Source of the DNA: Acidobacteriota bacterium
GTDB taxonomy: Bacteria; Acidobacteriota; Terriglobia; Terriglobales; Acidobacteriaceae
DNA: 11,196 bases
Reading direction: 5' to 3'
NCBI GenBank assembly: GCA_023441255.1
Contig: JAEZPW010000088.1
Span: forward strand, 1-11,196
Under the pieces are notes generated by a model. The model saw only the letters and a program-made list of their open reading frames with translations. It did not search any database and was not told the DNA's origin. Below, piece after piece: positions 1-6,729 of this stretch (within the stretch, counting starts at the first letter, position 1; every line of letters begins with the position of its first letter). Both the position numbers and the translations under genes were made by a program.

Positions 1-459
1 AACCTGTACGTGGGCGACCGCAGCGGGACGATCTTCAAGATCGGGCGAGACCGGCAGATCTTCGTCTTCGCCACGCTGGAACCGAGTGTCTCCGCATATC
101 ACCTGGCGTTCGCGCCCACCGGCGAGCTTTTCGTCACGGGTCCCACTACCTCTAGTTTCGACGCCGTCTACAAGGTAGATCCGCACGGAAGCGTATCGGT
201 GTTCTACCGCGGACTTGGTCGTCCACAGGGGATGGCCTTCGACAGGCAGAACAATTTGTATGTCGCGGCATCCTTGCGTGGAAAACGCGGCATTGTACGA
301 ATCACGCCCGAAGGAAAGGCGTCTCTGGCCATTGCGGGACAAAACCTTGTCGGAATAACGTTTGCACCGGGTCGGTCGGCCGTCCTGACGACTGCGAGTG
401 CGGTCTTTCATCTCACCTGGGATGTAGACGGCGTGCCCGTGCTTCCCGGCGTTACATAG
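1..459 (+). CDS. NHL/SMP-30-like beta-propeller protein, 3' end only
   Basis: The reading frame is open from base 1 to a TAG at 457-459, so only the last 152 residues are present and the real start lies upstream of the window. The fragment shows repeated blade-like strands of the type seen in NHL-repeat and SMP-30/gluconolactonase proteins: NLYVGDRSGTIFKI at the very start, then YHLAFAPTGELFVTG, and GRPQGMAFDRQNNLYVA, each a hydrophobic strand, a D/G turn and an LYV or LFV strand. Such propellers are often secreted or periplasmic and bind ligands or act as lactonases, but no catalytic residue can be assigned from this piece and the N-terminus (signal peptide) is not visible. The substrate is unknown. 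The gene is followed by a 176-bp gap before cinA with no clear terminator. Confidence 0.8.
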   Translation, partial: NLYVGDRSGTIFKIGRDRQIFVFATLEPSVSAYHLAFAPTGELFVTGPTTSSFDAVYKVDPHGSVSVFYRGLGRPQGMAFDRQNNLYVAASLRGKRGIVRITPEGKASLAIAGQNLVGITFAPGRSAVLTTASAVFHLTWDVDGVPVLPGVT

Positions 460-635
460 CCGCAGAGTACATGCCTTTCACTATCAACAGATTCGAACGA
501 ATACCTCTTCCAACACATTAAGAACGTCGCCATTTTGTCGGCGGCCTAATCTTCCCATGAACATGAGCCTCGCAAGACTCCCGCTTCAAGCATTGGCTGA
601 GCTTTTCTCCGGATTCACTTGTTACACTGTTGGCC
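460..635. other. Intergenic gap before cinA, no clear element
   Basis: This 176-bp stretch separates the propeller gene from cinA. I see no stem-loop followed by a T-run, no RNA gene and no convincing promoter. A short inverted repeat (ATTCG, two bases, CGAAT) lies near 492-503. A TACACT hexamer at 623-628 resembles a -10 box and sits about 8 bases ahead of the cinA start, but no matching -35 was found at the right spacing. Confidence 0.5.
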
Positions 636-1886
636 GTGAAAGCCGAGATCATCGCCGTCGGGTCAGAGATGCTCACCCCCTTCCGGCAGGACACCGATTC
701 CCTTTTCCTGACAGATAAGCTGAACCAGCTTGGAGTGGAAGTCGCGGTCAAATCAGTGGTGGGCGACAGCCTTGAATACCTGACCTCGGCGGCACGAGTA
801 GCGGTGAGCCGCGCCGACATCGTCATCTTCACAGGAGGATTGGGGCCGACCGAGGACGATCTTACCCGGGAAGCGGTGGCCGCCGCGCTCGGACGCGAAC
901 TGCGCCGCGATGCAGAAATACTCACCCGCCTGTATACACGCTTTGCCGAACGGCGCGTGCCCATGCCTGAGAACAACGCACGCCAGGCGGACGTTGTGAC
1001 CGGTGCGACCGTTTTGCCGAACCCAAAGGGCACTGCGCCAGGACAGTGGTTGGAGTGTTCCGTCGAGGAAAAATACCGGATCGTCATCTTGCTGCCAGGG
1101 CCTCCGTGGGAAATGCAGGCCATGTGGGCTGCGGAGTGCGACAGCCGCTTGCGGGACAAGCTGCCGGTGGCACACATCGCGACCCGAACACTGAAGGTAG
1201 CCATGATGCCGGAGTCGCAGTGCGATATGCGTATCGCCCCTATCTACACGCAATACCCCGACGTGCAGACGACGATTCTGGCGGGCGCCGGAGACATCGA
1301 GATACATCTGCGAGCGCAAGGCGAAGACGTGGATGGTACTCAACGCCGGGTAGATAAACTGGCGGGCGAACTGGAAGACGAACTCGAAGATTTCGTCTAT
1401 TCGAGCCAGGGCGAAACGCTCGAGCAGATCGTAGGATATTTTTTGCAGATGCGAAATGCCAGCATTGCCGTGGCCGAATCGTGCACCGGCGGCTTGCTGG
1501 GGGCGCGCATCAGTTCCGTGAGCGGCAGTTCGAGGTATTTCCTGGGCGGCGTCATTTCGTACTCGAACGACCTCAAGACGCTGTTCGCTGATGTCCCGCC
1601 CCTGATGATCCAGGCACACGGAGCAGTGAGCCGCGAAGTGGCGGCGGCAATGGCCGAGGGCATTCGCGAAGAATGCAACGCCACGTTCGGCCTCGCCATC
1701 ACGGGAGTGGCCGGGCCAACAGGAGGGACCGAAGAGAAACCGGTCGGTCTCGTCTATCACGCCATACACGACGGAGTTTCCACCGATGTAGTCGAACGCA
1801 AGTTTCCGGGGGACCGTGAGCGGATCCGCATGTGGGCAGCGCAGCAGGCACTCGATATGGTCCGGCGAAAGCTGATGGCGGGATGA
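636..1886 (+). CDS. cinA: CinA-like protein (nucleotide pyrophosphatase-type plus NMN deamidase-type domains)
   Basis: A 416-residue protein of full CinA length with two domains. Residues 1 to about 170 form the MoCF-like (COG1058) domain, seen in the opening MKAEIIAVGSEML and in GGLGPTEDD at 67-75. Members of this domain family have been shown to hydrolyse ADP-ribose. From about residue 255 to the end is the CinA C-terminal (PncC-type) domain, with AESCTGG at 280-286 and TGVAGPTGG at 356-364. This family deamidates nicotinamide mononucleotide in NAD salvage. I chose the GTG at 636 because family members begin MKAEIIAVG; a TTG two codons upstream (630) is also in frame. No Shine-Dalgarno sequence is visible before either start. 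The protein is probably cytoplasmic. The name reflects a historic link with competence operons; here it stands alone with no recA next to it. Family identity is secure; the reactions are inferred from the family. Confidence 0.95.
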   Translation: MKAEIIAVGSEMLTPFRQDTDSLFLTDKLNQLGVEVAVKSVVGDSLEYLTSAARVAVSRADIVIFTGGLGPTEDDLTREAVAAALGRELRRDAEILTRLYTRFAERRVPMPENNARQADVVTGATVLPNPKGTAPGQWLECSVEEKYRIVILLPGPPWEMQAMWAAECDSRLRDKLPVAHIATRTLKVAMMPESQCDMRIAPIYTQYPDVQTTILAGAGDIEIHLRAQGEDVDGTQRRVDKLAGELEDELEDFVYSSQGETLEQIVGYFLQMRNASIAVAESCTGGLLGARISSVSGSSRYFLGGVISYSNDLKTLFADVPPLMIQAHGAVSREVAAAMAEGIREECNATFGLAITGVAGPTGGTEEKPVGLVYHAIHDGVSTDVVERKFPGDRERIRMWAAQQALDMVRRKLMAG

Positions 1887-1926
1887 GAGAATCAGACCCG
1901 CGCAGGTACTCATACATTGGCCGTCA

Positions 1927-1946
1927 GAACAGGCACCGAACAGGCA
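1927..1946. repeat. Short direct repeat GAACAGGCA, two copies
   Basis: GAACAGGCA occurs at 1927-1935 and again at 1938-1946, an 11-bp period, just after cinA and before the larger repeat element. No function is evident. Confidence 0.5.
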
Positions 1947-1955
1947 GTCCTGACC

Positions 1956-2092
1956 CCACAGAGGTTTGTCATTCGAGCAAAGCCACAGAGGTTTTGTCAT
2001 TCCGAGCGAGGCGAGGAACCCCTACCCTCACCAACCACGTTCAGGTGGTGCCAACCGCCGCATTCCAACCCACAACTCGTGCGAGGATGACA
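1956..2092. repeat. Composite intergenic repeat with TGTCAT ends
   Basis: Two imperfect direct copies, 27 bp apart, both start CCACAGAGG (1956 and 1983) and run into TGTCATTC. The second copy continues into a GAGCGAGGCGAGGAA stretch. TGTCATTCC at 1995-2003 is matched in inverted orientation by GGATGACA at 2085-2092, so about 98 bp is framed by short inverted ends, like a small non-coding mobile or palindromic element. I recognise the TGTCATTCCGAGCGAG type of motif as a dispersed intergenic repeat in acidobacterial genomes; that is recollection, not a search. The right end supplies the GAGG that precedes thpR. Confidence 0.65.
2083..2086 (+). promoter_or_regulatory. Likely thpR ribosome binding site inside the repeat end
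   Basis: GAGG at 2083-2086 lies 11 bases before the ATG at 2098. It overlaps the GGATGACA right end of the intergenic repeat. This supports 2098 as the start rather than in-frame upstream codons that would translate the repeat. Confidence 0.55.
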
Positions 2093-2097
2093 GAGCC

Positions 2098-2718
2098 ATG
2101 CGTATTTTCATCGCACTCGACATCGACTCGGCCATTCGCGAACGGATCGCGCGATTCCTTGGCGGAGTGAAGAACTTCGCTCCCGACGCGAAGTGGGTCG
2201 GGCCGGAAACATTCCATATAACGCTGAAGTTCATCGGTGAGCAGTCGGCCGATGAGGTGGAGCGCATTAAAAGCGTCCTGCGCGACGTAGAAGCCAGCCC
2301 GTTCGACGTCGCGTTTCGGGGATGCGGTTTCTTCCCTAACGCCAAATCCGCGCGCGTGTTCTGGGTGGGAATACAAGCGGGAGAGCAACTAGCGGCACTG
2401 GCGGCGAAGGTCGATGCAGCAACGGCGTCGCTGGGAATACCGCGGGAGGAACACGGCTTCAAGCCGCACCTGACCCTGGCGCGTGCACGCGGATCGTCCG
2501 GCTCGCCCCATCAACGGCGAACCTCTGCATCCGGCGGCCGGGCGTTTTCGCTGGTCGACAAAAAATTAGCCGGATTGCCCGAACCTGAGTTCGGTACAAT
2601 GACCGCAACCGAGTTCTTCCTATACGAAAGCAAGCTATCGCCCAGGGGCGCACAGTATCACAAGATGGGCCGCTTCCCTTTCCGCTCAGGCGCGGAAGGC
2701 TCGGTAACAAACGAATGA
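2098..2718 (+). CDS. thpR: RNA 2',3'-cyclic phosphodiesterase (2H phosphoesterase, LigT-like)
   Basis: This 206-residue protein matches the usual size of ThpR/LigT. It begins MRIFIALDID and carries the two HxTx catalytic motifs that define the 2H phosphoesterase superfamily: HITL at residues 40-43 and HLTL at 124-127. The family opens 2',3'-cyclic phosphates on RNA ends to 2'-phosphates and can reversibly join 2'-5' RNA halves in vitro. It is a soluble cytoplasmic enzyme. The frame is open upstream to 1966, but that part would translate repeat DNA, and the ATG at 2098 has a GAGG 11 bases before it and gives the family's standard N-terminus. The TGA stop overlaps the plsY ATG (ATGA), so the two are probably co-transcribed and translationally coupled. 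No functional link between RNA end repair and the lipid genes downstream is evident. Confidence 0.95.
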   Translation: MRIFIALDIDSAIRERIARFLGGVKNFAPDAKWVGPETFHITLKFIGEQSADEVERIKSVLRDVEASPFDVAFRGCGFFPNAKSARVFWVGIQAGEQLAALAAKVDAATASLGIPREEHGFKPHLTLARARGSSGSPHQRRTSASGGRAFSLVDKKLAGLPEPEFGTMTATEFFLYESKLSPRGAQYHKMGRFPFRSGAEGSVTNE

Positions 2719-3350
2719 CGACCACCTACATCATCGTGGCGATTACTGCCTACCTGCTTGGCTCGATACCCTTCGGGCTGATCCTGGTCAAACTCTTCCG
2801 CGGCACCGATGTGCGGCAAATAGGCAGCGGAAACATCGGCGCAACCAACGTTATGCGGACCGGGTCCAAATGGCTGGGCATTGCCACCCTGGTGCTCGAC
2901 GCCGCAAAAGGCTACACGGCCGTGCTGCTGGCGATCATCGTGGCAGCGGCTAAATTTGGTAGCGACCTGACTCCGGTGTTTACTTGTGCCGGCTTGGCTG
3001 CCGTGTTCGCAATGCTCGGCCACATCTTTCCTGTCTGGCTGCGATTCAAGGGCGGCAAGGGCGTGGCCACCGGCGTGGGCGTATTCCTGGCACTGGTTCC
3101 CAAGGCAGTGCTCATTGTGCTTGGCGTCTTCGTGCTGGTATTCGCGGCTTCAAAATACGTTTCACTCGGATCGATTATCGCGACGGCGGCTTTCCCTGCT
3201 GTCGCGTACGCCTTTGTGCGTGGCCGGGAAGACGTTGTGCTCATGCCGTTCATAGTTACCGCAGCCGTCCTCATTGTTGCCAAGCACCACCAGAACATCC
3301 GTCGCCTGCTGTCAGGCACGGAACATCGCCTGGAACTGAAAAGCAGATGA
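2715..3350 (+). CDS. plsY: Acyl-phosphate:glycerol-3-phosphate acyltransferase
   Basis: A 211-residue integral membrane enzyme that transfers an acyl group from acyl-phosphate to the sn-1 position of glycerol-3-phosphate, giving lysophosphatidate, the first step of phospholipid synthesis. All three PlsY signatures are present: GSGNIGATNV at 37-46, GHIFPVWLRFKGGKG at 102-116 (phosphate-binding glycine-rich loop), and KYVSLGSI at 147-154. Five hydrophobic segments fit the family topology (about 5-25, 56-79, 86-106, 126-146, 153-190 in broad terms). The C-terminal NIRRLLSGTE is also typical. The ATG overlaps the thpR stop, and its own TGA overlaps the gpsA ATG in the same way. It sits directly before gpsA, which supplies its substrate, so the pair is a functional unit. 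Length and motifs are complete and I see nothing abnormal. Confidence 0.97.
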   Translation: MTTTYIIVAITAYLLGSIPFGLILVKLFRGTDVRQIGSGNIGATNVMRTGSKWLGIATLVLDAAKGYTAVLLAIIVAAAKFGSDLTPVFTCAGLAAVFAMLGHIFPVWLRFKGGKGVATGVGVFLALVPKAVLIVLGVFVLVFAASKYVSLGSIIATAAFPAVAYAFVRGREDVVLMPFIVTAAVLIVAKHHQNIRRLLSGTEHRLELKSR

Positions 3351-4375
3351 GCAAAATCGCAGTGATCGGGGCTGGCGCCTGGGGTACGGCATTATCCATC
3401 GTGCTCGGGCGCAGGGGTACACACGACGTAAGGCTCTGGGCTTACGAGAAACCGGTGTGCGAATCGATTGCGATGCGGCACGTGAACGAGATGTTCCTGC
3501 CCGGATTCACGGTGCCCGAGTGCGTTCGCGCGACCAACGAATACCACGACGCGCTGGATGGTGCATCGGTGGTGGTCAGCGTGATGCCTTCGCACCACTC
3601 TCGTCGGGTGTTCCGCGAGATGGCGCCGTATCTGCGCGAAGACATGCTCTTCGTGAGCGCCACCAAAGGCATCGAGAACGAAACGCTGCTGCGCATGGAT
3701 GAGGTCATCCATGACGTAGTCTGCGAGAGCGCAGGTTTTGTGCCCCGCATAGGAGCGCTCAGCGGGCCTTCGTTCGCCAGAGAAGTTGCCAAAGGCGATC
3801 CGACCGCCATAACCATCGCCTCCAAAAACCGCGAGTTGGCATGTACCGTGCAGCGCGAATTCAGCGATCCCGCGTTCCGCGTCTATACCAATGACGACAT
3901 CGCCGGCGTGGAACTCGGGGGCGCGCTGAAGAACGTGATCGCCATCGCCGCCGGAGTCTGTGACGGTCTGAACCTGGGTCACAACACGATCGCGGCGCTT
4001 ATTACGCGCGGCCTTGCCGAGATCACCAGACTGGCAGTCGCGTGCGGAGGGCGACCCGAAACCATGGCCGGCCTGGCGGGAATGGGAGATCTGGTCCTGA
4101 CTTGTACGGGCGGCCTCTCCAGAAATCGGACCGTCGGTGTGGAACTGGGCCGCGGCAAAAAACTGGACGACATCATTGCCGGGATGCACGGTATGGTCGC
4201 TGAAGGGGTGCTGACCACCAAAGCGGCCGTCGGTTTGGCGAATAGGGCGGGAGTGGAAATGCCGATCACCGACCAGATGCACGCCATCCTGAACGACGGA
4301 AAACCGCCTCGGGATGCCATCCGGGAACTAATGACCCGTCCATCTACGAGCGAGGTCGGCCTGTACAGGACTTAG
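3347..4375 (+). CDS. gpsA: Glycerol-3-phosphate dehydrogenase [NAD(P)+]
   Basis: A 342-residue cytoplasmic enzyme that reduces dihydroxyacetone phosphate to sn-glycerol-3-phosphate, the substrate of the PlsY encoded just upstream. The N-terminal Rossmann fold starts at once with AVIGAGAWGTAL (residues 5-16, nucleotide-binding GxGxxG-type loop). The substrate/catalytic region follows: SGPSFAREVAKGDPTA, then GALKN at 192-196, where K195 corresponds to the conserved catalytic lysine, then GLNLGHNTIAALITRGL. The conserved LTCTGGLSRNRTVG segment is present near the C-terminus. The start is the ATG in the ATGA overlap with plsY. The frame is open further upstream through plsY in another phase, but that extension has no family match. 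It ends 119 bp before nuoA, and the nuo promoter lies in that gap. Confidence 0.97.
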   Translation: MSKIAVIGAGAWGTALSIVLGRRGTHDVRLWAYEKPVCESIAMRHVNEMFLPGFTVPECVRATNEYHDALDGASVVVSVMPSHHSRRVFREMAPYLREDMLFVSATKGIENETLLRMDEVIHDVVCESAGFVPRIGALSGPSFAREVAKGDPTAITIASKNRELACTVQREFSDPAFRVYTNDDIAGVELGGALKNVIAIAAGVCDGLNLGHNTIAALITRGLAEITRLAVACGGRPETMAGLAGMGDLVLTCTGGLSRNRTVGVELGRGKKLDDIIAGMHGMVAEGVLTTKAAVGLANRAGVEMPITDQMHAILNDGKPPRDAIRELMTRPSTSEVGLYRT

Positions 4376-4422
4376 TGCTCTGGCGGCTTGCGTCAGCGCG
4401 GAAAACGTTGCAATACGGGCAC

Positions 4423-4452
4423 TTGACACTGTTTGGATACCGTAACTAAACT
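4423..4452 (+). promoter_or_regulatory. Sigma-70-type promoter for the nuo operon
   Basis: A perfect TTGACA -35 box (4423-4428) is followed after 18 bp by TAAACT (4447-4452), which matches four of six -10 consensus bases. Transcription would start near 4459 and leave a leader of about 36 bases before the nuoA ATG. The promoter lies in the only gap between the gpsA end and nuoA, which fits it being the operon promoter. Confidence 0.7.
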
Positions 4453-4474
4453 CGAGTGTTCCCTTTAGGTTACG
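4441..4474. promoter_or_regulatory. Dyad overlapping the nuo -10 box, candidate operator
   Basis: CGTAACTAAA at 4441-4450 is the reverse complement of TTTAGGTTACG at 4464-4474 apart from one extra G. The arms are separated by 13 bases. The left arm covers most of the -10 box and the right arm lies just after the expected start point. Because the left arm would not be transcribed, this is more easily read as a protein-binding site on DNA than as an RNA hairpin. No known regulator motif is recognised. Confidence 0.4.
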
Positions 4475-4494
4475 CGGAGTGCGACTAGCACTAT

Positions 4495-4980
4495 ATGCCT
4501 GAGAACTATTTTGCGCGCTATCTTCCGTTGTTGATTCACCTGGCGGTCGCCTTCGGACTCGCCAGTGGAATCGTCATTCTGTCGCAGATCATAGGACGTC
4601 ACCGCTATACGCGGGCTAAGTTCCAGCCCTACGAGTGCGGCATGGCCCCGGTCGGCGACGCCCGCGAACGTTTCTCGGTCAAGTTCTACATGGTCGCGAT
4701 GTTTTTCATCCTGTTCGATGTGGAAGCCGTGTTTCTCTATCCTTGGGCCATCCTGCTGAAAGAACTGCGGATGTTCGGCTTCTGGGAAATGCTTGTGTAC
4801 ATGGCGATAATCCTGGTCGGCCTCTTTTATATATGGAAAAAGGGAGTGCTGGACTGGGCAGAGACGAGCAAGGGCGCCGTGAGCACCTACAGTTCACAGG
4901 AGTTCCTGGCTGCGGTGCGCGGGGGAACCAGAACGAAAGTCGCCGAGCTGGACGAAATCGGCGCACCGGGGAGCAGGTAA
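4495..4980 (+). CDS. nuoA: NADH-quinone oxidoreductase subunit A
   Basis: A membrane subunit of complex I near the quinone site and the junction with the peripheral arm. The 161-residue protein has three hydrophobic helices (about 10-34, 63-87, 96-114). The conserved loop YECG at 46-49 follows helix 1, and FDVEAVFLYPW at 74-84 lies in helix 2 with the family's acidic residues D75 and E77. The polar C-terminal tail of about 45 residues (from KKGVLDW onward) is longer than in many NuoA proteins. The ATG is the first possible start after an in-frame TAG at 4486-4488. A GGAG at 4476-4479 lies rather far (15 bases) upstream. It is the first gene of the nuo operon, directly after the promoter. Its TAA abuts the nuoC ATG, leaving no room for nuoB. 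Confidence 0.97.
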   Translation: MPENYFARYLPLLIHLAVAFGLASGIVILSQIIGRHRYTRAKFQPYECGMAPVGDARERFSVKFYMVAMFFILFDVEAVFLYPWAILLKELRMFGFWEMLVYMAIILVGLFYIWKKGVLDWAETSKGAVSTYSSQEFLAAVRGGTRTKVAELDEIGAPGSR

Positions 4981-5478
4981 ATGGCGCTCGAACCAGCAAT
5001 CACTGATCTCGAACAGCTTAGAGAACGCGCAGCCGTGGCAAGTCTGTTGGGGTGGAACGCCGATGCTGTGGAAGCGGCCAAGTTTGACCGTGGCGAACTT
5101 ACGGTTTGGATTCGCAGGGAGTTCATTCGGGACGCAGTTGCCATGCTTAAGGATGATCGCTCGCTGAGGTACAACTACCTCTCCGATGTGACCTGCGTTG
5201 ACTGGTACCCCGTGGAGCCGCGCTTCGAGGTGGTGTACCACTTGCTTTCAATTCCCAACAAGGATCGCGTGCGGCTCAAAGTGAAGCTGGCGGGCGACGA
5301 TCCAAGGCTCGAGTCGATTACGTCCGAATTCCCCAGCGCGAACTTCTACGAGCGTGAAGTATTTGACCTCTTCGGCGTTCGTTTTGAGGGCCATCCCTAC
5401 CTGCGGCGCATCATGATGCCGGAGGATTGGGAAGGACATCCGCTGCGCAAAGATTACCCAGTCGAGGGCTATCGCTAA
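4981..5478 (+). CDS. nuoC: NADH-quinone oxidoreductase subunit C
   Basis: A 165-residue peripheral-arm subunit of complex I (30-kDa subunit family) that packs against NuoD and NuoB. The family signature is complete near the C-terminus: YEREVFDLFGVRFEGHPYLR followed by RIMMPEDWEGHPLRKDYPVEGY. The protein is separate from NuoD, unlike the fused NuoCD of enterobacteria. The ATG follows the nuoA TAA without a gap, with GGGGAG at 4968-4973 as a good ribosome binding site inside the end of nuoA. Its TAA overlaps the nuoD ATG (TAATG), so translation of A, C and D is probably coupled. Confidence 0.97.
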   Translation: MALEPAITDLEQLRERAAVASLLGWNADAVEAAKFDRGELTVWIRREFIRDAVAMLKDDRSLRYNYLSDVTCVDWYPVEPRFEVVYHLLSIPNKDRVRLKVKLAGDDPRLESITSEFPSANFYEREVFDLFGVRFEGHPYLRRIMMPEDWEGHPLRKDYPVEGYR

Positions 5479-6689
5479 TGGGCCATCTTACACAGCCTCC
5501 CGTGCTCGAACCGACCTCGCAGGACCGCACGATGATCCTGAACATGGGGCCGCAGCACCCCTCGACTCACGGTGTGCTCCGCCTCATCCTGGAGATTGAC
5601 GGCGAGACCGTCGTCCGCATGATGCCCGATATTGGGTATCTGCACACCGGCATTGAAAAGACCTACGAGGCCAAGTTCTACCAGCAATGTGTGCCGCTGG
5701 CCGACCGCATGGACTATCTCGCTCCATTCAGCAACGAGCTTGGATATGTGCTGGCGGTCGAAAAGCTGCTCGGGCTGGAGATTCCCGAGCGCGCCGTGTG
5801 GCTCCGCGTCCTGTTGACGGAATTGACGCGTATCCAGTCGCACCTTGTTTGGCTCGGCACCCACGCTTTGGACATCGGCGCGATGACGGTGTTCCTCTAT
5901 TGCTTCCGGGAACGCGAGGATCTGCTGCGTCTATTCGAGGCGATCGGCGGACAGCGTATGTTTACGTCGATCTTCCGCGTGGGCGGAATCGCCGTGGAAC
6001 CGCCACTCGACTGGATGGCGCGGACACGCAAATGGGTTGAGTCCTTCCCTGCCAAGATCAACGAGTACGAGGATCTGCTTACGGGCAATCCGATCTGGCA
6101 ACGGCGCATCAAGGGCGTGGGGTACCTCTCAGCTGAAGACGCCATCGCTCTTGGAGCGTGCGGCCCCACGCTGCGGGCGAGCGGCGTTGATATTGACCTG
6201 CGCCGCGATGAGCCGTACAGCGGATACGAGAAGTTCCGGTTCAATGTGCCGGTCATGACCGACGGCGACGTTTGGGCGCGTTACGTGTGCCGCGTGCTGG
6301 AGATGCGGGAATCCCAAAAGATCTGCCTGCAGGCGCTGGACGGCATGCCCGAAGCCGGACCTCTTAAGGCCGACGCTCCGAAGGTCGTACTGCCGCCGCG
6401 CGAGGCAATGAAGACCCAGATGGAATCCCTCATCTATCACTTCAAGATCATCACCGAGGGATTCACGGTTCCAGCAGGCGAGGTCTATCAGGCGATCGAA
6501 TCGCCTCGCGGCGAGATCGGATTCTACGTGGTCAGCGACGGTGGGCCTAAACCCTACCGTGTACATGTACGAGCCCCATCGTTCGCAAATCTTCAGGCAT
6601 TGCCGAAAATGTGCGAAGGCCGCCTGATCGCCGACGTAGTCGCAGCGATCGGAAGCATCGACATCGTGCTGGGCGACGTTGACCGGTAG
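5478..6689 (+). CDS. nuoD: NADH-quinone oxidoreductase subunit D
   Basis: A 403-residue, 49-kDa-type subunit that forms the quinone-reduction chamber with NuoB. The N-terminal GPQHPSTHGVLR at 24-35 holds H31 and the DRMDY block at 76-80 holds Y80; these align with the quinone head-group ligands His38 and Tyr87 of the Thermus homologue. GYLHTGIEK at 53-61 and the C-terminal SPRGEIGFYVVSDG and DIVLGDVDR blocks are also standard. I place the start at the ATG overlapping the nuoC stop, with GAGGG at 5464-5468 nine bases before it; a longer in-frame version from 5427 would duplicate nuoC coding sequence. The subunit has no Fe-S ligands, as expected. A gap of 40 bp leads to the DinB-like gene. Confidence 0.98.
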   Translation: MGHLTQPPVLEPTSQDRTMILNMGPQHPSTHGVLRLILEIDGETVVRMMPDIGYLHTGIEKTYEAKFYQQCVPLADRMDYLAPFSNELGYVLAVEKLLGLEIPERAVWLRVLLTELTRIQSHLVWLGTHALDIGAMTVFLYCFREREDLLRLFEAIGGQRMFTSIFRVGGIAVEPPLDWMARTRKWVESFPAKINEYEDLLTGNPIWQRRIKGVGYLSAEDAIALGACGPTLRASGVDIDLRRDEPYSGYEKFRFNVPVMTDGDVWARYVCRVLEMRESQKICLQALDGMPEAGPLKADAPKVVLPPREAMKTQMESLIYHFKIITEGFTVPAGEVYQAIESPRGEIGFYVVSDGGPKPYRVHVRAPSFANLQALPKMCEGRLIADVVAAIGSIDIVLGDVDR

Positions 6690-6729
6690 TTCTGGAGAGT
6701 CAAGCCGTACCGGGTGGGAGAGAAGGTCC

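Noticed and set aside
594..628. Possible cinA promoter (TTGGCT ... TACACT) with leaderless start
   Set aside because: TACACT is well placed for a leaderless GTG start, but the nearest -35-like hexamer is 23 bp away and the match is poor; not enough to call.
753..2000. 415-residue open frame on the minus strand opposite cinA
   Set aside because: It is a shadow of cinA codon bias, rich in Cys, His and Arg, crosses into repeat DNA and has no recognisable domain.
2984..3346. Upstream in-frame extension of gpsA through plsY
   Set aside because: GpsA proteins begin at the MSKIAVIGAG region. The extension is an out-of-phase reading of plsY, and the ATGA overlap gives a natural start at 3347.
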